A DNA stretch of 64,000 nt, from NCBI GenBank assembly GCA_029207755.1, contig JARCOQ010000210.1, forward strand, positions 67,501-131,500. Reading direction: 5' to 3'. Below are positions 11,285-22,128 of this stretch, piece by piece; positions within the stretch are counted from its first letter, which is position 1; every line of letters begins with the position of its first letter. The notes below the pieces were generated by a model. That model saw only the letters and a list, made by a program, of their open reading frames with translations, had not been told where the DNA came from and ran no database searches. A program made the position numbers and the translations under genes. This DNA comes from Chamaea fasciata (Eukaryota > Chordata > Aves > Passeriformes > Sylviidae).

Positions 11285-14130
11285 TCAGGAACTGGGAGGA
11301 GGGAGGGACACCCAGGACCCTGGTGAGGCTGCGGCGTCGCTTTGCAGGGTGCCCCGCTCCCCAGGCCTCCACACCCCGGTGAGGGGCAGGAGAGCTTTGG
11401 CCACCCGGTCCCTGGGCACGGCAGAGGGGGAAGGCATGGGCTGCTTCTGCAAGGCAGAGCTGGGCTCCTGAGGCCAGAGCTCAGGGGCTGCGGCCGACCC
11501 GCCTCCTTGTCCACCCTCCCACCACGTGGGTGGCAGCAGGGACAGGGGGCTGCGGGTGCCGGCACCGTGCAGGCGCTGATGGGCCGCCAGGGCCGTGCCG
11601 AGGCCAAAGGCTTTGCCGCAATCGGGGCACACGTGGCGCTTCTCGGGGCCGCGTTGGGCGTGGGCGCGTTGGTGCCGGTTGCGGTGGGAGCTGCGGCCGA
11701 AGCGCTTCCCGCAGTGGGCGCAGGAGAAGGGCTTCTCCCCGGTGTGCGTGAGCCGGTGCCGGTCGTAGTGGGAGCTCCAGGAGAAGCCCTTCCCGCAGAG
11801 CCCGCACTGGTACGGCTTCTCGCCGCGGTGCAGCCGCCTGTGCCGCTCCAGCCCGGCCAGCGAGCTGAAGCCTTTCCCACACTCGGGGCACGCGTGGGGT
11901 CGGCCGGGCTGGGCGCCGTGGGTGCGCAGGTGTGCCAGCAGCGTGGAGCTGACGGCGAAGCTCTTGCCGCAGTCGCCGCAGCGGAAGGGCCGCTCACCCG
12001 TGTGCACTCGCCGGTGCCGCTCCAGGTGGGAGCTCACGGCGAAGCCGCGCCCGCACTCCCCGCAGCAGAACGGCTTCTCCCCAGTGTGCACACGGCGGTG
12101 CCGCTCCAAGTGTGACACCCACCCGAAGCTCTTCCCGCACTCCCCGCACGGGTACGGTTTGGCTGCTTCCTCTCTAGCCGGCATGGCATTGTCAGCATCG
12201 CTGGGCAGCTGCACGTGGCCACGCCGGTGTTTGGCCAGGGCTGTGCCGCAGCGGAAGCGGCGTGGGCAGTCTGGGCAGGGGTGCAGCCGCTCGGAGCCGT
12301 GCACGTGTCGGTGCTTGAGCAGGCCCGAGCTGTGGCTGAAGCACTTCCCACACTGCTCGCAGCGGTGGGGCTGCGGCACGGGGTCGGCGCCGGCCAGCGG
12401 GGTCTGTGTGCCCTTGTGCTTGAAGCGCCGCGGGTCTGTCTGGCGGTTGAGGCTCTTCCCGCAGTCGGCACATTTCCGCGGGGCCGGCGGCGGCTCTTCC
12501 TCTGCCTCCACACCCTCCTCATCCCCGGCGGCGACGGCGGCGATGTGGGTGCGCATGTGGCGGTCGAGGTGGGAGCTCCAGGCGAAGGCGCGCCCGCACT
12601 CGGTGCACTGGAAGGGCTTCTCGCCGGTGTGGATGCGGCGGTGCCGCTCCAGGTGGGAGCTCCAGGCGAAGGCCTTACCGCACACGGCGCACTCGAAGGG
12701 CTTCCCGCCCAGGTGGCTCTTCTGGTGCCGGGCCAGCCCCGCGGCGTCGGCGAAGCTGCGGCCGCACTGGGGGCAGCGGTGGGGCCGGGCGGCGCCGGGT
12801 GCGTGCGTGCGCTGGTGCGTGAGCAGCGAGGAGCTGACGCTGAAGCGGCGCCCGCACTCGGGGCAGCCGTAGGGCCGCTCGCCCGTGTGCACGCGCCGGT
12901 GGATGGTGAGGTCGGAGCGCTGGATGAAGCCCTTCCCGCAGTCGGGACACACGTGCGGGCGGTCGCCGCTGTGGATTTTCCGGTGCTTCACCAGGGCTGA
13001 CTTGTGGCTGAAGATCTTTCCGCACTCGCCGCAGGTGTTGGCCGTGTGGTTCTCGCTCCGGCTCGCAGAGAGCTGAGGGTGCTCCTTGTCCGTGTTGGGT
13101 TTTTCCTCAGCAGGTTTTTCCTGAGGCGCTTCCTGCCCTGCTCCTGCTCCGTGCTCTGTAGGCAGAGAGAGCCAGACACAAAAGAAAGACAAAAAATAAA
13201 GTCCCTAATGACTGTGCTGGGTTGGAAACACTCCTTTATTCGTCATTCCTCTGTTCAGTGCTGAAGGTGCTTTGGGATCACTCCAGCAAGTCTTAGAAGT
13301 TTGAACTATTTACATATTATAGCGGAGAAAGGAATTAGCCCTCATTGCCTCACCAGGTACATAGTTGTCCTCATTAATTAACATTCTATCTTCTGTTGGT
13401 TATTGATTTCTCTCTTCTCACACTGATTATCCACATTTTCCACCTTTTTATTACCTTTCTTCTGGAATGGACATCTCTGGTTTATGTGAGGTGTCTTTGC
13501 ACTTTATAAATTCTGCATTTCTGGTGTTCAGTTCTCACCAGCAAATTTCTCTCCCAGGTTTTGTTAGTGTCCTAAACCCCTCCTGCACGAGCAGGAGCAG
13601 CATGGGAGCCTCACCTGCAGGCGGGGTATCCCGGGATACGTGGAGATCCAGGGCTGTTGCTTCCTCCCCGCGGTCCAGGTGGGACAACAGGTCAGGCTTG
13701 GAAACAGGGAATTCTGAGAAACAGATTTTGTCATGCCCAGAGCTAGACTTGGTGGGGAAAACTAGAGTTTTCCCAACTGTAGGAAGAGGGTTTAGTGATT
13801 TCTTCTACAAAAAAAATAACGGAAAGGTTGATTCCCACTGCTTCCCCTGCCTTTCCTCATCCTCCTTGGAGGGGCAGTGGGTGGGTGCAATCAATAATTT
13901 ATTACTATTATTATTCCTGGAGGATGGGTTGGGAAAAGAGGGATTTGCAGGTGCTGCCCTGCCCTGCCCCCCTTGCATCCCAACAAGGTGAACCATCCAT
14001 CCCACCCCCAAATTTTCCTCCGGGAAGGGGAGGGCTCCTCACCCAGTGCCATCAGCGTCTCGTAGCTCTCCTGCATCACGTCGCGATACAGAGCTCTCTG
14101 TCGCGGGTCCAGCACCACATAGGGCTCCAT
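11285..14130 (-). CDS. KRAB-like/C2H2 zinc-finger protein, 15 canonical fingers
   Basis: Three coding exons on the minus strand, 14130-14043 (88 bp), 13713-13615 (99 bp) and 13155-11285, give 685 residues in one frame. Exon 1 (MEPYVVLDPRQRALYRDVMQ then ESYETLMALG) is a half KRAB A box, the same size and phase as in the neighbouring plus-strand gene. Exon 2 starts EFPVSKPDLLSHLDRGEE, matching a KRAB B box. The last exon has an acidic/basic spacer and then 15 canonical C2H2 fingers. A degenerate seventh unit (CADCGKSLNRQTD) lacks the paired histidines and splits them into groups of six and nine. WSSHLERH and VSSHLERH helices recur. The likely role is a nuclear DNA-binding repressor. It converges on its 12-finger paralogue, suggesting an inverted local duplication. 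Confidence 0.9.
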
Positions 14131-14690
14131 GGCCGGACTCTGGGGACCCAGAAGAGAGGATCAGGCGCTGAAAATTTAATGGATAATTACTCCCTGATAA
14201 GCCAACGGCAAAGCCAAGCTGGATCACGGCATGGGGCAGGTGGTGAACAAACCTGTCCATCCTTATGCCCCACAATCCTGCAGGAAATTCCTACCTTTTG
14301 CCCCTACTGCTTCAGGAATTTTCCTTTTTTCCAAAAATTAATAGGCAGGAAGAAGCAGAAAGGGAAAACAGAAATACAAAGATTCCTCAAAAAGCAAAAA
14401 TTAAAGGAATAAGTAAAGAGATAAAGTGCCTCCCAGGAAGAACAAGTTTCTCTCATCTGAAGACAAGGCTCTGCTGAGAGATCTGGACCCTAAAATTAAT
14501 TTTCACCCAAATTTTACCCATATAGCTCATTCTCAATGCACCAAACCCTGGGTGCTCATCCACAGAATCTAGGAATGTCTTTCCAGAGAGTCCTGTCACA
14601 AATTTTCCAGGTCATCCCCAAACACTCACAGCAATCACTCCTCCTGCCCAAAAAGGATAAATCACCCCATTATTTCCCCATTATCCTCTG
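14131..14690. other. Upstream noncoding stretch of the 15-finger gene
   Basis: AT-rich 5'-flanking or intronic sequence with no recognisable coding exon. Any 5'UTR exon of the gene could lie here or further upstream near the CpG-rich segment at about 15.58-15.63 kb. Confidence 0.5.
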
Positions 14691-14694
14691 AGCC

Positions 14695-15045
14695 TTAGGG
14701 GGAAAACTGGAGTTTTTCCAGCTGTAGGAAGAGCATGTGACGCTTTCCTCTACAAAAATCATAGAAAAGCAAATTCCCTTTGCTCCCCTCACCCTTCCTC
14801 ATCCTCCCCAGGAAGCAGCAGGTGTGTAAGGATCCCAGTTATTCATTTCATTTTTTTTTCATTTATCATTATTCCTGGAGGACAGATTGGAAAAGGGTGG
14901 ATGTGCAGGTTCTGAATGACTTACTGACGGCGGGAATAAACGGCCGATTTCCAGCACGGATCCCTCCTGCTGTTTTTCCCCGTATTTTTATGTTTTGGAG
15001 CCCCCACCAGCGTCTCATGCCGCTTCATTCATTCCTCGGTGTTGG
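14695..15045 (-). pseudogene. Decayed tandem duplicate of the KRAB-like exon segment
   Basis: Compared with 13745-14130, this stretch repeats GGGGAAAACT(G/A)GAGTTTT, GTAGGAAGAG, TTCCTCATCCTCC and TTATTCCTGGAGGA in the same order. Where the KRAB-like exon should be (about 14995-15045, minus strand) only a diverged remnant around ETLVGA remains, with a stop upstream. It is a partial tandem duplication whose exon has died. Confidence 0.7.
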
Positions 15046-15477
15046 GCCATCCTGCTAAAAGAAATGGAAGTAAAGGGGTCGACACATCCGAAGGGAACCC
15101 CCCGAGGGGGAAGGACAACGGGGTGGGGGAGTGTTGGGATTTTTTTACCATTTCCCCCCTTCCCTGGGACTGGAAAGGAAAATCCAGGACCCTGAGGGGT
15201 GGATGGAGGAGGGAAAGACGGGGATGGGGAAAACCAAGCGATTCTTCTGCCTTTTTTTCCACATCCCAACCCGAATCTCCCCGTTACCTGCAGGTCCGGC
15301 TCGGGGGGTGCTGTCGGCAAAGCCCCCCGTTCTTTTATTTTTCCCAAAAAAGCCCTTTTTTCCCCCACAAAAGTGGGGATGTGCACGTGGGGAGCGGATG
15401 GGCCCGGTCCCTCCGATATCCTCTAAGCGATAAGAGTTTAAAAAGGGAAGGAGGGAAAGAAGGAATTTAAGGGAAGG

Positions 15478-15480
15478 GGG

Positions 15481-15512
<32 letters not shown>

Positions 15513-15545
15513 AAAGAAAAAAAAAGAAGAAGAAGAAGAAGAAAG
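15478..15545. repeat. Purine-only tract (A-rich, ending in AAG repeats)
   Basis: About 65 bases of almost pure A with G interruptions end in an (AAG)n microsatellite. On the minus strand it is a pure pyrimidine tract just downstream of a CpG-rich patch (15575-15630). Confidence 0.85.
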
Positions 15546-15633
15546 GGAGCGGGGAGAAGGGGAAGAGAGAGAAAAGGGCTGCGCACAATGGCCGGGGCCC
15601 TCTGGCGGCAAGAGCCGCGGGTCTGGGCGGAAA

Positions 15634-16248
15634 TTAAAAAAACAACCCAACACTTTGCTCAGTGAAAAAAATGCTCTTTAATGTCCTGGTGGGATGGTTT
15701 TTTTTTCCTGAAACGGCGGTGGGGAGGAAAAACCCCAAAAAAGTGGTTTGAGGGTTCTCCGGCCCCTCTGTGGGGATGGAGATGAGCCCCAGAGTCACTT
15801 TGCTTGTGCGGGTCTCGGGGTAAAACCGAGGCACTGGGGGTGTTTGAACCAGTGTGGGCTGAGGGGAAGCGGCTGCAGCCTCCCCCCACATTGCGGCGGC
15901 CGCCGTGACCCTTCGCAGCAGGAAAAGGCGCGGGTTTTGGGGGTAAAAAGGGAGTTTTCTGTCAACGGGGGCATGTCGCGGTATCAAGGAATACCCCCCC
16001 AAATGTGCTAAGACCCGCCATGAGGAGTTTGGAGGCCAAAACGTCGTTTCCCCTCGTCCCCTCTCCACCGGCGGTGCCTCACGACAGGGCACGTCGGCAT
16101 GGCAACGGTGTCCGGCTGCCCTCATCCAAGATGGCGTCCACGGCCTCACGCCCAGGCGCCATCTTGAGCCGGGCCCCGCGGGCGGCAAGGGGGAGGGCGA
16201 GGCCGCGGCCATTTTCCCTCGCGCCCTACCTGAAGGCGAGGCCGCCAT
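15634..16248 (-). CDS. Doubtful open reading frame from a YY1-type CpG promoter
   Basis: A 204-codon frame starts inside a CpG island and runs to 15634. On the minus strand ATTAAA (plus coordinates 15677-15682) suggests a transcript end near 15655. The frame contains MAASP and KMAAASP near its start, which is what YY1-type ATGGCGGC motifs encode by chance, and I see no recognisable domain, membrane segment or repeat. It may instead be a short noncoding RNA gene. I do not assign a function. Confidence 0.25.
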   Translation of the reverse strand: MAASPSGRARGKMAAASPSPLPPAGPGSRWRLGVRPWTPSWMRAAGHRCHADVPCREAPPVERGRGETTFWPPNSSWRVLAHLGGYSLIPRHAPVDRKLPFYPQNPRLFLLRRVTAAAAMWGEAAAASPQPTLVQTPPVPRFYPETRTSKVTLGLISIPTEGPENPQTTFLGFFLPTAVSGKKNHPTRTLKSIFFTEQSVGLFF

Positions 16249-16262
16249 TTCGGAATAGGGCA
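16000..16262. promoter_or_regulatory. CpG-island promoter with clustered YY1-like sites
   Basis: Several YY1-type cores lie on both strands within 150 bases: AAGATGGCGTC near 16130, GCGCCATCTTG near 16157, GGCCATTTTCC near 16207 and GCCGCCATTTC near 16242. YY1 sites close to transcription starts are typical of TATA-less promoters. Direction is undecided: it could serve the minus-strand frame at 15.6-16.2 kb, the 15-finger gene, or both. Confidence 0.55.
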
Positions 16263-16680
16263 GCTATAGGGGCTGCCACCCTTCCCCTACCCTACAGACC
16301 CTCATACAACCCTCCCCAAACCCTATAGCGACCCCCCAAAAATCCTCTACGCCCCAGTAAACCTCCTTAATCCTATAGGAATTCCCCCAAGCCGTCCTAT
16401 ACACCTTGATACACCTATACACCCAGCATAACTCTATGGGAGCCCCAAAACCCATCCCGTGAACGCCGGTACAGCCCCCTAATCCCATAGTAACGGACCC
16501 GCAGAAAAATATTCTGCAGACCCCGATACACCTCACCTATTTTACTGGAACTGAGATATACCACCTCCCCCTGCACGCTATAGGGAGCCCCACTGTCTGA
16601 GCAGCCTGTAGGGGGCTGCTCCCCTTTCCCAGCACCACACGGACCCCGATGTCCCTCGTCACATCCTGTAGGGATCCTGA
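16262..16680. repeat. Degenerate tandem repeat with CTATAG/CCTATAC motif
   Basis: CCCTATAG, CCTACAG, CCTATACA and their relatives recur about every 20-40 bases over 400 bases, with intervening ACCCCCCAAA-type spacers. It is an old minisatellite between two CpG islands. Confidence 0.65.
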
Positions 16681-16699
16681 GGGGATCCCCAAACCCCTG

Positions 16700-17115
16700 A
16701 CCCCACCGCGGCCCCCGGCCCCTCCTGTGGGGCCTCACGGGCATTCCCCCCCCCCCCGCCCTCCCCGGACGGCGCCCCCGAGCGGAGCACGGCCGGCGCC
16801 GCCCCCTCTTTACCGCGCAAGCGTAGCCACACCCCCGCCCCACGCCGCGCCCCCTGGCCCCGCCCATGACATCCTGGGAGCAGCTCTGAGCACGCCCACC
16901 CTCGCCCCTTTCCCCTCCTGCGCAGGCGCAGTCCCCGCCTCTTCTCCCGGCGCTGGCGCGGGCCCGCCCCTCGGCCGTCAGTCGGGCGGCGGCGCCGTGC
17001 GGAGGGGACGCGCCGTGTTTGGGGAGTCGTTGTCGTCACCGGCGCCACGACCGGGGCCGCCACCGGGACCGCGGCCGCCACCGGGGTCGGGGCCGCCGCC
17101 GGGACCGCGGCCGCC
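16700..17115 (+). promoter_or_regulatory. CpG-island promoter and 5'UTR of the TRIM gene
   Basis: Extremely GC-rich sequence with GC boxes (CCCCGCCC) and a (CCGCCACCGGG)n-like stretch immediately before the start codon at 17116. No TATA box is visible. Confidence 0.65.
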
Positions 17116-20100
17116 ATGGAGGCGCCGCCCGCGCCCCCCGCTGCTCCCCCCGCGCCGTGCAGCGCTGCGCGGAGCCTGCAGGACGAGCTGACGTGCCCCG
17201 TGTGCCTGGAGTACTTCAACGATCCGGTGCTGGTGGCCGAGTGCGGGCACAACTTCTGCCGCGCCTGCGTGACCCAGTGCTGGGAGGACTCGGCGCGGCG
17301 CCTCTGCTGCCCGCAGTGCCGCGAGCCGGTCCCGCAGCGCCTCTTTCGCCCCAACCGCTCCCTCGGCAACATCGTGCACATCGTCCGCCAGCTGGGGCTG
17401 CCGCCGGGCCCCGCCGAGCCGCCGCCGGGGCCGCCCGCGCCCGCGCCGCCGCTGCCCGCGGTCGCGCCGTCCGGCCCGCCGGGGCCTCCGCGCTGCCCGC
17501 GCCACGGGGAGCCGCTGCGGCTTTACTGCGTGCAGGACCGGCGGGCCGTGTGTGTCGTGTGTCACCTGTCCCGCGAGCACCGCGCCCACACCGTGCTGCC
17601 CGCCGAGGAGGCGGCCCACGCCGCCGAGGTCAGTGCCGGGAGCCCCGCCATGCCCCCGCGCAGCGCCCGGCTTGGGGGGAGGACGGCGAGGACTCCGCTC
17701 CCTCGGGCGCCGAGGGGCGTCGGGACCCCCTCCCCGCAGAGGGAGGGCACCGCGAACCCCCTCGGGGTGTTGGGGGCCGGTGAAGACCCCGCCCGCTCCC
17801 GGACCTTTTTTGGGGTGCAAAGAAACGGGGGATGCAGTAATCGGGGCGGAGATCGGAAACACCCCCAGCCCTGAGTGGGGATGGCCCAGTTTGTCTGGCG
17901 GAGTGGGGCTGCACCAGGGACGCCCCCTCCGTGGGGGAACCCCCAGTTCCACAGGGGAGTACAGAAATGAGCCCCCGGCCCGGGGTGCAGGAAAGGCCCC
18001 TCCAGGCCCTGTGGATCCGACGGAGGATCCTCTCCCCAACTGGGCGCTCCTCCGGGGATTCCAAAACAGGGACACCCCGGGGTAGAGTGCAAGTCAAGCG
18101 TGGGGTGCTCCCGGTGCGAGATCGAACTGGGTTGAACTGGGAGAGTGCTGGGATAGAGGCGTTCTGGGGGGCGGGAGCGCCTCATTGCGGGGGTGATCGC
18201 GCAAAATCCCACCAGCCCCCCCGAACTGCGCCGCTCCCGCTTGGCGGGGCAGGGCCGAGCCGGGGCAGGGGATCGTTTATCCCCCCGGCCCGATCCCGAT
18301 CCCGATCCCGATCCCGATCCAGGCTGGGAGTGGCGCAGGACTCCCCCAGGAGCCGCCTGTCTCCTCCCAGCCCGAGGGTGCCTGGGGAGTGACGCAGAGC
18401 GAAAACGGCGCCCCCCCCGGCGGCGCTGGGGCTCCCCCATGTCGCGATACGGGGCGTGTCGTGACCACAGTGGGGATTAATTTGTAATTGAGAGGCAAGC
18501 GCTCGATGTAGGGGGCCAGGCCTCGCTGTTCCCGGCCGGGAGCAGCGGATCCAGGGATCCAAGATGCCCGACGGAGCCGATGTCACTGCGCAGTGGCAGC
18601 AGGAGGAGGGTGGCACCAGCACGATCCCGGGGGATCAAGGAAGGGGATTGTGGGATCATTAACCACCACATATTAATTATTGGGATTATTAAATCCTTTT
18701 AGAGGGGATTTTGTCCCGGACCTGCCGTGGCTCCTCTTCTGGGGACACCGGGGCTGTCGTCCCGCCCGAAATCAGGGATTTTGCCCTTGTTTTCAGAACC
18801 CAGAGGTCCTTAGGCAGATGCAGGTTCTCTTCCTTGGGATTTTTTCCCCCTCGTTAACCTGCTTTTATGTGTGTTTAGTAATTGGTTGTTGCTGAGCTCC
18901 CATCTCTTCTTTTTCCTGATACTTGCTTTAATCTCATGGACAAATTCCAAAGGCAGCAACTTCGGGCTCTTAACAGTCAAAATCCTTGTATTTTGGGTTT
19001 TAGTTATAAAAGAAATGGATTTATTTGCCCCTAAGGCCAGCTGCTGTTTGCAAGGTATTGCAGGAACTTTCTGCCCTCCATGAAGGTCAAACTGCTTAAC
19101 TAAGGATGAGTTTAATAAGTAATTAATTATTAATTTAATGAACAGTTTGGAGGCAGCAGTTCCTCCTCTTGGGGGGCAGGATCCACCCCAATTTTGGGGC
19201 ACCTTGAGGTAGGGGAATGTGGAAGGTGATCCTGGGAGGAGAATGGGTGTGGGACCCAGGGCATTTGTTTCCTCACAGGCAGATAAAATTAATTGACTTC
19301 TTTTTTTTTTTTTTTTTTTTTTTTTTCCAGTTTTTGGGCTGGTTGGGGTGAATGTTGGTGGTTTTGGCACAGCCTGGGGTCAGGCTTAAAGGGAGCAGGG
19401 CAGCTGCTGGTTCCAGTTCCAAAAAACACCCCCAGATGGGGTGAACTTGGCCATTTTAGCTGCAGCAGCCCTTCACTCCTGATTGCCCATGGGAAAAATT
19501 CCCAGCGGATCGCGTTGTTCTGCTTCCAGGAGGTGCCCCAGGAGCACCTGAGCTCCCTGAGGAAAGGGCGTGAAGAGGCCAAGGCCGAGCGGGAGCGGCA
19601 GAGTGAGGAGCTGCTGGTGAGTGCGGGGGGTCCCGGAGCCCCCAGCCAGGAGGGCTCAGTCCTGCCTGGGGAGTTCCTGCCAGTGGGAGTTTGGGAATTT
19701 TTCCCCTCCCTGTGGGAATCCCAGCCCCTAGAGATCCTCTCACTTGGAGGTGATTCCCTGAGCTCCGTGGCTGCAGGGATCTGCCCTCATGGGGATCTTT
19801 CCTGTGGAATTGCAGAAGCAGACGGAGGTGGAGCGGCAGAAGATTGTGGCCGAGTGCAAGGAGCTGCGGGCATTCCTGGAGGAGAAGGAGCAGCTCCTGC
19901 TGTCCCGGCTGGAAGAGCTGGAGAGGGACATTGGGCGCCGGAGGGACGAGAGCGTGGCCCGGCTGGCTGAGGACATTGCCCAACTGGACAAGCTCCTGGC
20001 AGAGCAGGGCGGGGACAGTGGGACAGGGAACACACCTGGCGAGGTGGGACTCTGTTATGTGTCTCCGTGAAAAAAAAATCCTGCTTATGGACACAGAAAT

Positions 20101-22128
20101 CCCCTATATTGGGCAAAAATATCCTCATTATAGGGACAAAACCTATTTATGGGGGCAAAAAAGTCCTGATTATGGGGTGAAAAAGGTTGCATTTATGTGG
20201 GCAAGAATTTCAATGCACGAGTCAAAACATTTCCATTTATTGGGGAAAAAATCCTATTAATGGGGTGAGAAATTCCATTTATGGAAAGAAAAGTACCTTT
20301 TGGCCCCTTCATGGGATCCTCCTGGTTTTTGGGAAGGATTTTGAGATCTCTGAGATAGGAGAGATGCTGATCCTAACAAATTTCTTGGGTTTTCTTCCCC
20401 TTCCAGGGTGTCGTTCCGGCTGGCAGCAGGTGAGTGAACTGGGTGAACTTGGAGGCTCTGGCTGCAGGTGGAGCTGGTATTTCAACCCTTTCATGGGGCA
20501 ATTCCCTGATTTTGGTCCCTGACTCCCATGTCTCCGCAGCCTGGAGAGCTGGATGTTCCTCAAGCCCGAGCCCGGCTTTTCTGAGCTGGAGAAGAAGCTG
20601 AAGAGCTTTTCCCAGAAGAGCGCGGTGCTCAAGGAAGTGCTGCTGGAATTCAAGGGTGAGCCTGTCGAGAGCCTTCCTGGAAGAAAACACTGCTTCCCAG
20701 CCAGGATCCCACATGGAAGTCCACCAACATCAGGGCTGGGATGGAGCCGGGCTCGTTCCCCCCCTGGGCTGGTTGGGAGAGCTCCGGGTTGTTTGAGCAC
20801 TGGCTCATCCCAGGGTAAAGGTGGAAAAGTGGTGATTGCCCTGGGATTTGAGTGTGGAAGTGTGGAGTAGGAATCATTCCCGTGGCTTGGGCAGTTCTGG
20901 GGGCTCCAAAGGCTCAATTCCTTCCTTGTCTTCCCACAGAAAACCTGCGCTTTGAGCTGGAGAACGACACAGGTGAGGCCATCGGGATTGGGATACAACC
21001 TCCCCTTTCCAGGGGTGTGCATGGAATTGGCTGGGATTTGGGGCTGTGACTTCTCTTTCCCAAGAAATAATGTGGGAATTTGCCGGGATTGGGGGTTATG
21101 GGGGCTCTAAGGTCCTTTTTCCAAGAGTTAAGGTTGAACTTGCTGGGCTTGGATTCTGTGTGGGCTCTTCAAGATGCTACAGGGGGCTCACCCTGGGTCC
21201 TTCTCCTCTGGTTTGCGAGACAGACAATGGATCAGTTCCCACACAGGTGGGAGGAAAATGATCCCAGAGGTGACTCACCTGCGCTGTCCCCATTGAGTTT
21301 GGGACAAAGGGGACGGGTCAGTCTCCAGACAGGTGGTGGAATGGTCCCAAAAGTGACTAGTCTGTGTCGTCCCCAGTGAGTCTGGGACACAAACCGTGGA
21401 TCGGTCTCCTCACACGTGGGACAACAACCCCACAGGTGACTCACCTGTGTTGTCCCTGTTGGGTTCGGGACACAAACCACGGCTCAATCCCACCACGATT
21501 CCACAGGCGACTCGGCATCGTCCTCCCTGGTGGGTTTGGGACGCAGCCACCGAGTCGAGCCTGCCAATCCCACGGGTATCTCCTCCTCTTTTCCCCTCCA
21601 GGCGAGCTCTCCCTGGACCCTGACACGGCCAACCCCTACCTGGTGCTGTCGGAGGACAAGCGGAGCGTGCGGCTCCGCGGGGCCCCGCAGGAGCTGCCGG
21701 CGCACCCCAAACGCTTCGACTACGCCTTCTGCGTCCTGGCCGCCGAGGGCTTCTCCGCTGGCCGCCACTACTGGGAAGTGGAGGTGGGAGACGGGGAGAG
21801 CTGGGTGCTGGGCGCTGCCCGCGAGTCCGTGCGCCGCAAGGAGAAGGTCGACTTCGCCCCCGAGGAGGGGATTTGGGCGGTGGGGCTCAACTGGAAGGGC
21901 AAAAATTGGGATCAGTACCAGGCGTTCACCTCTCCCGAGACGCCGCTGTCCCTTTGCGAGCGGCCACGCAAGATCGGGGTGTACCTGGACTACGAGGGCG
22001 GGTGGGTGGCATTTTACAACGCCGACAACATGGCTCCCATCTTCACCTTCACCGCCGCCTTCTCCGAGAGGATCTTCCCGTTTTTCTGGCTCTTCTATGT
22101 GGGCTCCTCGCTGTCCCTCTGCAACTGA
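17116..22128 (+). CDS. TRIM-family E3 ubiquitin ligase (RING, B-box 2, coiled coil, PRY-SPRY)
   Basis: Seven coding exons keep one frame: 17116-17628, 19530-19616, 19816-20043, 20407-20429 (the 23-bp exon typical of class IV TRIMs), 20540-20655, 20940-20972 and 21602-22128, giving about 508 residues. The order is a C3HC4 RING (CPVCLEYFNDPV, CGHNFC, CCPQC; residues about 30-80), a 30-residue Pro/Ala linker, a B-box 2 (CPRHGEPLRLYC, CVVC, REHRAH), a Glu/Leu-rich coiled coil, then PRY (LSLDPDTANPYLVLSEDKRSV) and SPRY (GRHYWEVEVGD, VGLNWKG, GVYLDYEGG). As a family, these act as E3 ligases, often in innate immunity, with PRY-SPRY choosing the target. It resembles the TRIM7/27/39/41 group found near the chicken MHC. 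I cannot fix the orthologue, and the C-terminus (SSLSLCN) is unusual to me. Confidence 0.92.
18287..18320 (+). repeat. Hexanucleotide repeat (CCCGAT)n
   Basis: Five perfect CCCGAT units lie in the first intron of the TRIM gene, flanked by CpG-rich sequence. Confidence 0.9.
20085..20295 (+). repeat. Intronic ~30-bp degenerate tandem repeat
   Basis: About seven units of the form ATTTATGGGG followed by CAAAAAA and TCCTATT lie in intron 3 of the TRIM gene. Confidence 0.75.
21185..21545 (+). repeat. Intronic ~84-bp tandem repeat, about four copies
   Basis: GGGACAAA/GGGACACAAACC recurs at 21301, 21384 and 21467, and CACAGGTGACTCACCTG-type stretches recur in step. It sits immediately before the PRY-SPRY exon of the TRIM gene. 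Confidence 0.8.

Noticed and set aside
11342..13000. Antisense frames across the 15-finger exon
   Set aside because: Shadow frames of a GC-rich finger array without domains of their own.
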